A stretch of DNA of 64,000 nt, taken from the NCBI GenBank assembly GCA_963794745.1, contig CAWCEZ010000011.1:372001-436000 (forward strand), written 5' to 3'. The notes below the pieces were generated by a model. It ran no database searches, had not been told where the DNA came from, and was given only the letters and a program-made list of their open reading frames with translations. The translations under genes and the position numbers were made by a program. Numbering within the stretch: the stretch's first letter is position 1; the number at the start of each line of letters is the position of its first letter. The DNA comes from Fen-671 sp963794745 (GTDB lineage Bacteria; Actinomycetota; Acidimicrobiia; Acidimicrobiales; Palsa-688). Below, one piece after another: positions 53,057 through 61,886 of the stretch.

Positions 53057-54900
53057 ATGCCCGGTATGAACACCGGTCTCAGTACCAACAACCCGGCCAT
53101 CGTCTCCGCGTTCCAAACTGCCCTTCTTCATCAGGGACTAGTAGTCCTTTTGATCATCGCCCTTATCTCAATGGCGTGGAACGTCCAGCGCTCCGCAATG
53201 TTGGCTCGGGCGAGGGCAGAGGCAACGGGCACTTCGAACTCCACAATTTCTCGTCCCGAGCCCGTTGCACGACGCCTGTTGCGCGTCTCGTTCGGTCTCA
53301 TCTGGGTTTTCGATGGCATCCTCCAGGGCCAGGCCTCAATGCCGCTCGGCATGGTGCCCCAGGTGGTGCAGCCAACGACTTCCGCCTCACCGACATGGGT
53401 GCAACATCTGGTGAACGTGGCGGCAACGGTCTGGAGCTATCACCCGGTCACTGCAGCTGCCGCAGCAGTGTGGATCCAGATCGGCATCGGTGCCTGGCTG
53501 CTCGCGGCGCCAAGAGGCGATTGGTCACGACTTGGGGGGGTCGCCAGCGTCGTGTGGGGGCTGACCGTGTGGATCTTCGGTGAGACCTTCGGTGGGATCT
53601 TTGCCCCCGGCCTCAGCTGGCTGTTCGGTGCACCGGGCGCGGTGCTGTTCTACTGCTTCGCCGGGGCCTAGTTGCCCTGCCCGAAAAAGCGTGGACCGGG
53701 CCGCGCCTTGGCAAGTTGGTGCTCCGCACGATGGGCGCCTTCTTTGCCGGCATGGCGCTACTCCAGGCGTGGCCCGGCCGGGGCTTCTGGCAAGGTCAGG
53801 TTCGGCCCGCGGCCACAGCAGGCACGTTGACGGCGATGGTCCAGCAAATGGCGCAGACGCCCCAACCGAGCCTGCTCTCGTCTTGGGTCGCTGCGTTCGG
53901 GCGCTTCGACGCCGCCCATGGCTGGGCGGTGAACTTCTTCGTCGTCATCGCCTTGGCGACGATCGGCGCTGCCTTCATATCCGCTCGGCCCCGCTTGGTG
54001 CGCGTTGTCGTGATCGCTGGAACCGTCCTGTGCCTCGCCACCTGGGTGCTCGTCCAGGACCTCGGCTTCGTGGGAGGCGTCGGGACCGACCCCAACAGCA
54101 TGGTGCCTATGACGCTTGTTTTCGTGGCCGGTTACCTAGCGCTCACGAGAGCCCCGGCCGTCGTCGAGGCCACAACGGTGGTGCCCCTGACGGCGTCGGT
54201 TGGCGGCACGTCGTTCTGGGGCCGCTTTGTGGCGGAGCCCACTTACACGTTCCGCTCCGTCGCAGCGCTCGGGGCCATCGGGATCGTCCTTGTCGGGGCC
54301 ATCCCCATGGCGGCAGCAGCGACAAGCCCGCACGCCGACCTCATATTGGCCCAAGCCGTCGACGGCACCCCGGAGGCAATCGACAAAGCTGCGTCGGGCT
54401 TCAACCTTGTCGACCAGTACGACAAGCCGGTGTCTCTCGCCAGCCTGCGGGGAAAGACGGTCGCTCTCACGTTCCTAGACGACACCTGCACGACTGATTG
54501 CCCGGTCATCGCCCAGGAGTTCCGCAGTGCTGACGCCGCCCTGGGCTCAGCGGCCCGCCGAGTCGAGATGGTCGCCATCAATGCCAACCCCCAGTTCATT
54601 ACGCCGGACTACCTGGCGGCCTTTGACCACCAAGAAGGGCTCGAGGATGTCGCCAACTGGCAGTACCTCACCGGCTCGCTCCCCGAGCTAAGGGACGTAT
54701 GGGCGTCTTATGGCGAAGAGGTCATTTACCTGCCCGCGGGAGCGATGATCAGCCACGGCGAGTTCGCGTACGTGATAGATGCCACCGGCCACATCCGCTA
54801 CGTCTTGGACACCGACCCAGGGCCGGCAACGGCAGCAACGAGCTCGTCGTTTTCGGTGATGCTCGCCAGCACGATCAAGAGCGTGCTCAGTGAGCGATGA
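53057..54900 (+). pseudogene. polytopic membrane protein fused to SCO1/SenC domain, frameshifted
   Basis: A protein of about 614 residues. First, several membrane helices (GLVVLLIIALISMAWNVQRS, VARRLLRVSFGLIWVFDGILQGQAS, SYHPVTAAAAAVWIQIGIGAWLLAA) resemble DoxX-like quinone proteins. At about 53668-53672 a lost base stops the frame, whereas the next frame reads VALPEKAWTGPRLGKLVLRTMG and continues: further helices, then the C-terminal thioredoxin-fold SCO1/SenC domain with FNLVDQYDKPVSLASLRGKTVALTFLDDTCTTDCPVIAQEF. CxxxC is DDTCTTDC, the copper-binding Cys pair, and His is in AMISHGEF. A gene of this type supplies copper or reduces thiols outside the membrane. Confidence 0.85.
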
Positions 54901-56109
54901 CTGAAAGGGCGTTCCGCAACCACCAGTTTTTGCATCGGGCGGCCAACCTGGGGGCCCTTGGGCTCGCCGCCATTGCCCTGGTCGCCTGCTCGACGAGCAG
55001 TGCCCCATCTGTTAGTTCTCCGGCGGGGGCCCCGTCGCTCCCAACCCCGCTGGCAACATCCGTCCAAACGCCTGCAGGGACTTGGGCGACCGTCCCAATG
55101 GGCAACCTCCATCAGCCCCTCAACACCTTTTGGCAGCTGTTCTTCCGACCCCCGGGGACGGCCTCGTGGTCCAACAAAGTGGAGGTCGCGGCAACTGCTA
55201 CGAACGGCGGCCTGGTGCTCGCCTCGGCCGAGGGCCACTCGGTGATAGTCGGGATCCGGCCCTCAGCACGCCTCACTTACTCGCCCCTGGTCACAACTTC
55301 GGACGCAGGACGCACGTGGTCGGACGGGCTTGTTACCGACGGGCTTGCGGCGCGGCCTGATGCCCTGGCCGCGGATGCCTCCGGCGACGCCCTGGCCCTG
55401 GTAGATGATCGTCACGTCACCGAGGTGCTGTCCAGCGCCGGCGACCTTTCCAATTGGCGGGCGGTCGTGAGCCAAAACGCTCTTAGCGAGGCGGGAGGAC
55501 CGGGCCGGTCCTGCGGGCTCGGGTCGCTCAGCGCAGTCGGTTACCTCGCTGGCCAACCCCTCGTAGGGGGGAGCTGCAGCCGTCCTGGGGTTGTCGGGCT
55601 CTTCGGTCGGAGCTCCGGGGCTTGGCGCCTCGTCGGCCCCGCCCTTCCCCGTCCGCTTGAAGGTGGTCGGGTGGAGGTCCTCGCTTTGGGAGCCGCACAG
55701 GCGAGCACCTCGGCCCTCCTTGCCGTCAGCAGTGGCAATCGGACGGATTCTCGTCGCGGCCTGGTCAGGAAGCCGAGGCCGGTGGAGCACCTCACCCTCT
55801 TTGCCGCTGAGCCCCGACGAACAAATGACGTCCTTCGGACCTGCGGACGGGAGCGGCCTTTTCGTCCTGCTTAGGACGGCATCCGGCGCGGAACGGTTAT
55901 TCGTAGCGGAAGGCTCGACGAGCGGGTGGCGGGAGTTGCCCTCCCCGCCCCCGGGGACGACCACGGTCGCGTTCGGCGCCGGGGCACCCACTGCTGCTCT
56001 GGTCGCCGGCGCCACCGTTGCTACCGTTTGGTCCCTCGGCTCGATGTCGAGCACCTGGGCCAAGACCCAGGTTATCGACGTCCCCATCCAGTACGGATCC
56101 TCGTCGTGA
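54897..56109 (+). pseudogene. lipoprotein with Asp-box-like repeats, frameshifted
   Basis: An exported protein of about 400 residues. Lipobox in LAAIALVACS at the end of the signal; the mature part is Ser/Pro-rich, then beta-rich with SDAGRTWSDGL (an Asp-box). A shift near 55745-55752 leads to AAWSGSRGRWSTSPSLPLSPDEQMTSFGPADGSGLFVLLRT and GWRELPSPPPGTTTVAFGAGAP. The start overlaps the SCO gene stop (ATGA) and the stop overlaps the zf-HC2 GTG, so the three are co-translated. Ligand unknown. Confidence 0.78.
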
Positions 56110-56603
56110 TCCCCAGAGGCGCCAGGCCGAGGCGCGTCCGTCTCCGAATAAAAAGGGCGATCGTCGGTTGCGAAGAGGCACGCGAGGCGATATCGGCCCG
56201 CCTTGATGGTGAACAGTCGCCGTTCCCCGTAGGGCCCCTCGACGCTCACGTTGTCCTATGCGAGGCGTGCCGTGACTTCGAAGCGGCCGCTTTGGCTATC
56301 GGGCGGAGGCTGAGTTTGCGAGCAAGCAGACCGGTACCCGACGACCTTGTCGAGACCCTGGTCGCGCTCATGGGCCCGCCTCAGCGTCCTATTTTGGTAC
56401 CCCTCGGGCGGCGCCGGCCGGGTACGGGCTCGGGCTTCGGTTACGGTCCCACCGTCCGGTGGGCAGCAGCCATGCTCCCGGCGGTCGTGGCGGCTGCGGC
56501 CTTTTCCTTTGGAGTGGGGTCGCACCCACGCCTGGTCCCCACGCGTCCACCCTCTCCCTGCACGATCGGCCTTATCGCTCGACATATACCCCCCGCTGGC
56601 TGA
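56106..56603 (+). CDS. zf-HC2 anti-sigma-like protein
   Basis: A 165-residue protein. The zinc-binding anti-sigma core is AIVGCEEAREAISARLDGEQSPFPVGPLDAHVVLCEACRDFEAAALAIGRRLS, with the HxxxCxxC motif. A membrane helix follows (WAAAMLPAVVAAAAFSFGVG), then a short outside tail with PSPCTIGLIARH. It would hold a sigma factor at the membrane; the SigC-like factor at 52270 is the obvious candidate though it lies 4 kb away on the other strand. GTG 56106 overlaps the lipoprotein stop. Confidence 0.82.
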   Translation: MIPRGARPRRVRLRIKRAIVGCEEAREAISARLDGEQSPFPVGPLDAHVVLCEACRDFEAAALAIGRRLSLRASRPVPDDLVETLVALMGPPQRPILVPLGRRRPGTGSGFGYGPTVRWAAAMLPAVVAAAAFSFGVGSHPRLVPTRPPSPCTIGLIARHIPPAG

Positions 56604-56649
56604 AAAGGCCGGTCGAGGACCGCGGCTGACGCGTGTACCTAGCGGCCGG

Positions 56650-56841
56650 TCAGTTGCCGTCCGAGGACGCACCATAACCGGCACCGGTGACCCGAGCGCA
56701 CAGCGCGTCGATCGACCACGCAGGCGGGTCGAAAGTCATGGCGGCTGCGCCCCGCTCGAGGTCGACGGTCGCCGCCGCTACGCCCGACTGGTCGATAGCC
56801 ACCTCCTCGATGAACGCGGCGCACGACCAGCGGTGCGTCCC
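56650..56841 (-). pseudogene. heavy-metal-associated (HMA) domain relic
   Basis: On the minus strand, the frame reads GTHRWSCAAFIEEVAIDQSG, VAAATVDLERGAAAMTFDPP and WSIDALCARVTGAGYGASSDGN to a stop. This is the ferredoxin-like HMA fold of copper chaperones and P-type ATPases, but only one Cys of the usual CxxC is present (SCAAF). The open frame extends to 56895 without a good start. It sits beside an IS110 relic whose insertion probably removed the rest. Confidence 0.6.
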
Positions 56842-56913
56842 GCTGGGCGCGAGCCGGGCCCTGACTGGTCCCGTGGGAGAAAGAGGCGACGTCGTTCAGC
56901 ACTACCGCTTGCA

Positions 56914-57345
56914 GTGATGAAGTTCGCGGTCACTGCAACGTTGCGCGAGTTCTACCCGGCAGCCCTAGCCGCTTTCGAGGACCTGAGCGGCGGTGATGCC
57001 CTGGAGGTGCTGCGGGTTGCGCCGACGCCGGAACTAGGGCCGTGGTCTGTCTGTCTCAAGGATCGCCGCCGCGTTGCGCCGTGGTGGCCGACAACGCCGG
57101 GTCGCTGAACGCGCCAGCGAGATCCAAGCCGTCCTGCGGGCACCCCAGCTGGGCGCGCCGGCCGCCATCTCGACTGCGATGGGTGCTTCGGTTTCGGCCA
57201 GCGTGGCGGTGATCGCCGCCATGGCCGCTCAGATCGCCGTGCTTGCCGAGGAGCTCGAAGAGGGTTTTGATCAGCACCCGGACGCCGAGGTGGTCCGTTC
57301 CCTGCCAGGACCAGGGACCGTCCTCGGAGCAGCGTCAGTCGCTGA
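56914..57345 (+). pseudogene. IS110-family transposase relic
   Basis: The C-terminal part of an IS110-type transposase: LREFYPAALAAFEDLSGGDALEVLRVAPTP, a frameshift near 57040, LSVSRIAAALRRGGRQRRVAERASEIQAVLR and HPDAEVVRSLPGPGTVLGAASVAELL. The N-terminal DEDD domain is absent and both ends are lost. It belongs to a different branch from the copy at 1-798. Its 3' end abuts the VOC gene. Confidence 0.8.
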
Positions 57346-57712
57346 GTTGCTGGATCCGTTCGCCAAGCATGAACCGATGACCGTCGGGCGACCGCAAACC
57401 CATCTCTCGCCGTCCCCAGGGCTCGTCCGTCGGTGCCTTCAGGACTTCGGCTCGCTCTGCAATCGCGCGCGCGTGGTAGTCGTCCACGTTCTCGACGGTC
57501 AGGTACGCCACGTAATTGTGATCCCCGAGGTCGGACGCGGGGACGACATCAGGGCAACGACCCAGCATGAACGTCACGGTCCCCGCGCTGCAGAACGTCC
57601 AGTTGCCCGGTTCGGGGTCTCTTCGTTCACAGCCGAGCACGCGAGTGAACCAAGCAGAGCTTATATCCAGGTCGTGGACGGCAAGAACAGGGTCCGAGCT
57701 GACGATCTTCAT
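57335..57712 (-). CDS. VOC/glyoxalase-like protein
   Basis: A 125-residue protein of the vicinal oxygen chelate fold: PVLAVHDLDISSAWFTRVLGCERRDPEPGNWTFCSAGTVTFMLGRC, then YVAYLTVENVDDYHARAIAERAEVLKAPTDEPWGRREMGLRSPDGHRFMLGE, with the closing H-x-F and E. Metal-binding positions are partly kept. Could be a bleomycin-type binder or an isomerase; unknown. Confidence 0.88.
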   Translation of the reverse strand: MKIVSSDPVLAVHDLDISSAWFTRVLGCERRDPEPGNWTFCSAGTVTFMLGRCPDVVPASDLGDHNYVAYLTVENVDDYHARAIAERAEVLKAPTDEPWGRREMGLRSPDGHRFMLGERIQQLSD

Positions 57713-57944
57713 TGCATCAGTTTGCCACCCGAGGAGTCCTGAGCCCCCGTGGTGCCGCCGATCCGCCGGGTGGCCTAGGCGCCCACTCGGCTTGGCCGTG
57801 AGGGGCCACCCCGATGAAGTCTGGACGGGGGCAGGGATTCATTGCAAGCGTTCTGACTGGCCGACGTGCCTGACCCCGCTGATTTCCGAAGAGCCTATAT
57901 AGGGCCATTGGGTTCTGACGGGGGCCCCAACCTTGGGCTGAATG

Positions 57945-58211
57945 TCAGGAAATTCCGTCCAGGACTGCAGACAACCATGGGACAGCATTTCGGGCAGCGG
58001 ACAGCGCATCGGTTTCTGTCTCAAACTCCCTGGTCGAGTAATAGGCGACAGGAGTCCACGCTCCCATGTCCTCCGGGTCTCTCCGGAACTCCTCGAACCC
58101 GAACGTCCCGTCGGGCCGCACGAAGATATCGACGCAGCGATCGACAGCAGCGGTCGAGGGACTGGCCAGGACCGACCAGGACGGATCCAAGCGTGCCGAC
58201 ACCGCAACCAA
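57945..58211 (-). CDS. conserved hypothetical protein
   Basis: An 88-residue protein: VDIFVRPDGTFGFEEFRRDPEDMGAWTPVAYYSTREFETETDALSAARNAVPWLSAVL. The pattern recurs in actinobacterial hypothetical proteins, with an invariant RPDGTFGFEEFRRDPED. No catalytic motif; function unknown. It is within the tRNA-Cys-bounded region. Confidence 0.7.
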   Translation of the reverse strand: MVAVSARLDPSWSVLASPSTAAVDRCVDIFVRPDGTFGFEEFRRDPEDMGAWTPVAYYSTREFETETDALSAARNAVPWLSAVLDGIS

Positions 58212-58330
58212 GATAACTGTGCCGCTGCTGGGCTCTGCAACGTCTCGAGCGGATCAGAGCCTTGCGCTAGGCGGGCAAGCCGAACTGGCGAGTGCTCGGC
58301 TCGATCGTCGTCCGATGACGGCTACACCCC

Positions 58331-58366
58331 GCCAGATTCCGATGAGCCGCCAGATTCCGATGAGCC
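58331..58366. repeat. 18-bp direct repeat, two copies
   Basis: GCCAGATTCCGATGAGCC repeated exactly twice head to tail, about 60 bp from the 3' end of tRNA-Cys. Confidence 0.9.
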
Positions 58367-58426
58367 ACTGAATGTGGACTGAATGCCTGTTCCGGCTCTC
58401 GGGCAGAAGTGCCCCTCTGAACAGGG

Positions 58427-58498
58427 AGGCGGCGAGCGGAATCGAACCGCTGTAGAGGGCTTTGCAGGCCCTTGCCTGGACCACTCGGCCACGCCGCC
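58427..58498 (-). tRNA. tRNA-Cys (GCA anticodon)
   Basis: Full cloverleaf on the minus strand: acceptor GGCGGCG/CGCCGCC, D arm GCCGAGTGG, anticodon stem AGGGC/GCCCT around CTGCAAA (GCA, cysteine), T arm AGCGG-TTCGATT-CCGCT. CCA not encoded. Its 3' end and flank recur at 52026-52078, so it is the likely integration site of the region to its left. Confidence 0.95.
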
Positions 58499-58569
58499 CG
58501 GGCTATGCCGGAAACTCACTGTACAACGTGGCGTCGGGCATCGCTGTAACGTCGGCGCAGGTCGACGAC

Positions 58570-59720
58570 ATGCCCAGCACTACCGACGCCCTTGGGTCCT
58601 CGCAGCGCCTGGCAGTCGCCGGCGCCGGCATCTTCACGGCCGCTTCCGGGTTGACGGCCGTTGCAAGCGCCCCTGACGTCGCCCGTTTCATCGTCTCAGC
58701 CTGTGCTCTGGCGTTCCTGGCTGCCGTCGTCGGGGCGTCGATCGAGCAGATCGGCGAGCGCCTAGGCCCGGGCCCGACAGGTCTGCTCCAGTCGAGCATC
58801 GGCAACCTGCCTGAGCTCTTGGTGGCCATATTCGCGCTCCGCTCCGGCCTCACGACCGTGGTCCAAGCCGCCCTAGTGGGCTCGGTGCTTGGGACCCTTC
58901 TTCTGGTGCTCGGTGCGGCCTTCCTGAGCGGAGGGGCGCGTCACGGTGACCAGCTCTTCCAGCCCCAGGCCCCCCGCATGCTCGTGACCTTGCTCACGCT
59001 CGCCGTCGGCGCCGCTCTCGTGCCGACCCTGGCGGCCCGCTTGGACACCCCTGCCATCCACCACGTGGCCGCGCTCTCCGACGTCACAGCCGTTGTGCTG
59101 CTGCTCGTCTACGCCGCCAGCATCCCGTTTTGGCTGCGCGGCGGCCCGAACAGTTCAACGCGGGTGCGAAGAAGAGCGCAGCGCCGAGCGACGCGGGCCA
59201 AGACACGGCAGCTGCCGCGCGACCGCTCGCCGGTCCCCTTACTGGGCCGACGGCGGGGTGTTGGCCGCTCCGCACGGCCATCACCCTGCTTGCCGTGGCC
59301 GGGCTCGCGTCGGGCTTTGTCTCGGATTGGTTCGTTTCGTCCCTGGTCCCTGCCACCCACTCCCTTGGCATCTCGCCCGTGTTCACCGGCCTGGTGATCG
59401 TGGCGATCGCCTCGAACGCCGTCGAGAACGCGGCCGGTATCCGCTTCGCCTGGAAGGCCAGACCGGATCTCGCAATAAGCACGATCCTTACCAGCCCGCT
59501 CCAGATAACGCTTTTCCTGGTACCAGTGCTCGTGCTGGTGAGCCCCGTCATCGGGCCGGCACACCTGACCCTTGTTTTCCCACCGTTGCTCGTGGCCGCC
59601 TTGGCCGTCGCAGTCGTCGTCGTGGGCGTGGTTGTTTACGACGGCGAGTACACGTGGTTGGAGGGCGTCGCTCTCATCGCGCTCTACGTGATCGTGGCAA
59701 CGGCGTTCTGGTGGGGATGA
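58570..59720 (+). pseudogene. calcium/cation antiporter (CaCA), frameshifted
   Basis: A Ca2+:cation antiporter of about 380 residues. Conserved repeats: FLAAVVGASIEQIGERLGPGPTGLLQSSIGNLPELLVAIFALRSG (acidic alpha-1 repeat) and, after a shift near 59150-59160, PVFTGLVIVAIASNAVENAAGIRFAWKARPDLAISTILTSPLQI (the second alpha repeat). About ten helices flank them. ATG 58570 is used. It exports calcium or another cation in exchange for protons or sodium. Confidence 0.88.
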
Positions 59721-59745
59721 TTTTGCGAGCAGCGCCCCGGTTGGC

Positions 59746-61842
59746 TCAGGACACGCGACCCTGCGTGGTGGCCAACCCGCAGAACTCCGCGGCGCTCCCG
59801 GCCGCCAACTGGAGCACCAGGTCGTCGCCTCCGGCGGAGTCGTTGACCCATACCTTCCACCCGGGCCCCAATACGAACGGTTGACCGTCCAGCGCAACCG
59901 GCCCTGGCAATCCCTCGGTCCCCCACGGTGCGCCAAGCGATGTGAGAAACCTGCCTCCGGCGGCGCCCAGAGACAACCAAAGCGAGCCCGACGAGGACCC
60001 GGGCGCGAGAGCGAAGCGCAGTGAGGACGGGAAGCCATGATCAAGGATGCTCACGGTGGTAATGGCCCACTCGCACGCCCCGGGGCCCTTGGGCCAACCG
60101 ATCGCGCCCTTAGCGCCCAAGCCCTGGCCCTCGAAGCCCTCGCCCTCAAAGCCCCGGCCATCGAGGCTGGGACCGTCGTAGTCGAGGCCCCCGAAGTCGT
60201 GGCCCGCGAGGCCGCTGCCCAGCACCGATGGCGGCGGCACGGTCGACCATTTCACCCCGAAGGTGCTCAGCAAGTGGAAGGCGCCACCGAACAGGTGGCG
60301 CTTATCGGTGATGTCCAGCCAGGTCTCGTCGTTGAGGATCTCTGTAGGTGTCATCAACGCCCGGGCGGGCCTCGGCAATAGCCGGTTACGGTAAAGGTCC
60401 GCGAGCGTCCCGGGGCTCAGGTACCCGGAGGCGAAACCGCTTGCCCAGATTGGGTAATTATCGACTGCCTTGGCCATCTGGGCCGAGCTCTGCAGGAGCG
60501 CTGCGCTGGTGATGATCTGGTTTTCCAAGCCGCGCACGTACACGGTGCGGCTCCGGGCGAACTTGATACCCGCGACCGTGTTGCTAAAGGTCGCGAGGAG
60601 CACCGCGGCGACCACGACAAGCCGAAAGTACGGCCAGAGCCGGCCAATCCCGGCGCCCCCTCGAGCGTCCCCGGCACGAGCCCGCTCCCGCCGCCGGCCG
60701 GCGAGGTTGCGCAGCGAGGTCAGGACCAAGGCGAAGGTGGGCAACATGAAAGCGATCCCGACGTAGGCATAACGCGAGGGCGCCTCCGTTGCGCTGATAC
60801 GGTCGCGCCCGAGAGCTGCCAGCGTGTAGAACACGACCGCAGCGACGGCGCCGCCAAGCACTGCCGGGTGCTTCCTGAAAAGCCCTTCTGCTCCCCATGA
60901 GCGCCAAAGCACCCAGGCCAGCACGGCGATCGCCAGCACAGTCCCGCCCCTGACCCAACCGGTGGCGTTGCCAATGTCGGCGGCCAGGTTGGACCCGACG
61001 AACCTTGGGACCTTGTTGACCACGGACACGCCGAGATAGTCCCCGGTCGCCTTCAGCCCTGAGTGGCCGGCGAGCGCGAACCAGGTCAAGAACACAGCTG
61101 CCGGCATGGCTAGGGCCCGCAAGGCACGTTGCCAGCCGAAGCGGCCCAAAAGGAGTACCCCGAGGGCCACGCCAGCCGCGACCCCGACCATCGAGCACAT
61201 GAGGGCGGCCAATACCAGGAGGCTGGCGGCTACGTCTCGCCAAGCCACCGGGCCATGGAACGTGGCGAGCACAAAAGGGGCTTCCCCCGGTGCAGGTGGT
61301 CCCTCGGCCACTTCCATGGAGAGAAGGCCGAAAAGCACTGAGGAAACGAAACCGATCTGGAAGGCCCAAGCCAGGTCCTCTGCGCCGGCGCCGAGCAGGG
61401 CGAACAGCAGAGCCAGCGCAGTTGCAACCCACGGGTCGGCCCCTTCACGCAGGCACCGTCGCCAAAGCAGGTGCACCACCAGGACATGGGCCAATAAAAG
61501 GGGGACCAAATAAGGCCAGTAACTCGAAAGGTGCTCCGCCGAATAGATTCCCCGCCACAGCAAGATCGGGAGCACCGACCAGTGCTCGTTGTGCGGCGCC
61601 CAGATACTGAAATACGCACCGTGCAAACCCCGTCTCGTCAGGAAATCCCATTCGTCGCCAAAAAACCATAAATTGCGGTCCAGGTAAGCCCAAGCTCCAA
61701 AGGCGGCCGCCAGGGTAAGCGCGTGAACCACGACAATGGGACGGGCCAACCGAGGAGCCGCAGCCGAGGGCTGCACCTCCAGCTCGAAGTCCGCCAGGCG
61801 CGTACCGTCCGCGGGCCTCAGCCGGGAGAGGGTGCCTGCCAC
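59746..61842 (-). CDS. large polytopic membrane protein, unknown
   Basis: A 698-residue protein with about eleven membrane helices, a conserved-looking GDEWDFLTRRGLHGAYFSIWAPHNEHWSVLPILLW near residues 62-95, and a C-terminal extracytoplasmic domain. The GDEWDFL and NEHW segments recall GT-C-type glycosyltransferases, whose active-site Asp/Glu lies in the first outer loop, so a lipid-linked-sugar transferase is possible. A Gly-rich patch (GFEGEGFEGQGLGAKG) is in the tail. Family not recognised with certainty. Confidence 0.72.
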   Translation of the reverse strand: MAGTLSRLRPADGTRLADFELEVQPSAAAPRLARPIVVVHALTLAAAFGAWAYLDRNLWFFGDEWDFLTRRGLHGAYFSIWAPHNEHWSVLPILLWRGIYSAEHLSSYWPYLVPLLLAHVLVVHLLWRRCLREGADPWVATALALLFALLGAGAEDLAWAFQIGFVSSVLFGLLSMEVAEGPPAPGEAPFVLATFHGPVAWRDVAASLLVLAALMCSMVGVAAGVALGVLLLGRFGWQRALRALAMPAAVFLTWFALAGHSGLKATGDYLGVSVVNKVPRFVGSNLAADIGNATGWVRGGTVLAIAVLAWVLWRSWGAEGLFRKHPAVLGGAVAAVVFYTLAALGRDRISATEAPSRYAYVGIAFMLPTFALVLTSLRNLAGRRRERARAGDARGGAGIGRLWPYFRLVVVAAVLLATFSNTVAGIKFARSRTVYVRGLENQIITSAALLQSSAQMAKAVDNYPIWASGFASGYLSPGTLADLYRNRLLPRPARALMTPTEILNDETWLDITDKRHLFGGAFHLLSTFGVKWSTVPPPSVLGSGLAGHDFGGLDYDGPSLDGRGFEGEGFEGQGLGAKGAIGWPKGPGACEWAITTVSILDHGFPSSLRFALAPGSSSGSLWLSLGAAGGRFLTSLGAPWGTEGLPGPVALDGQPFVLGPGWKVWVNDSAGGDDLVLQLAAGSAAEFCGLATTQGRVS

Positions 61843-61886
61843 GGCGCCAAGCTTAACAACCGGCGGTACATGTAGCCTGACCCCTC

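Noticed and set aside
52026..58498. An active integrative element with its own integrase
   Set aside because: No integrase, excisionase or replication gene is visible between the repeats; only an old, degraded boundary can be supported.
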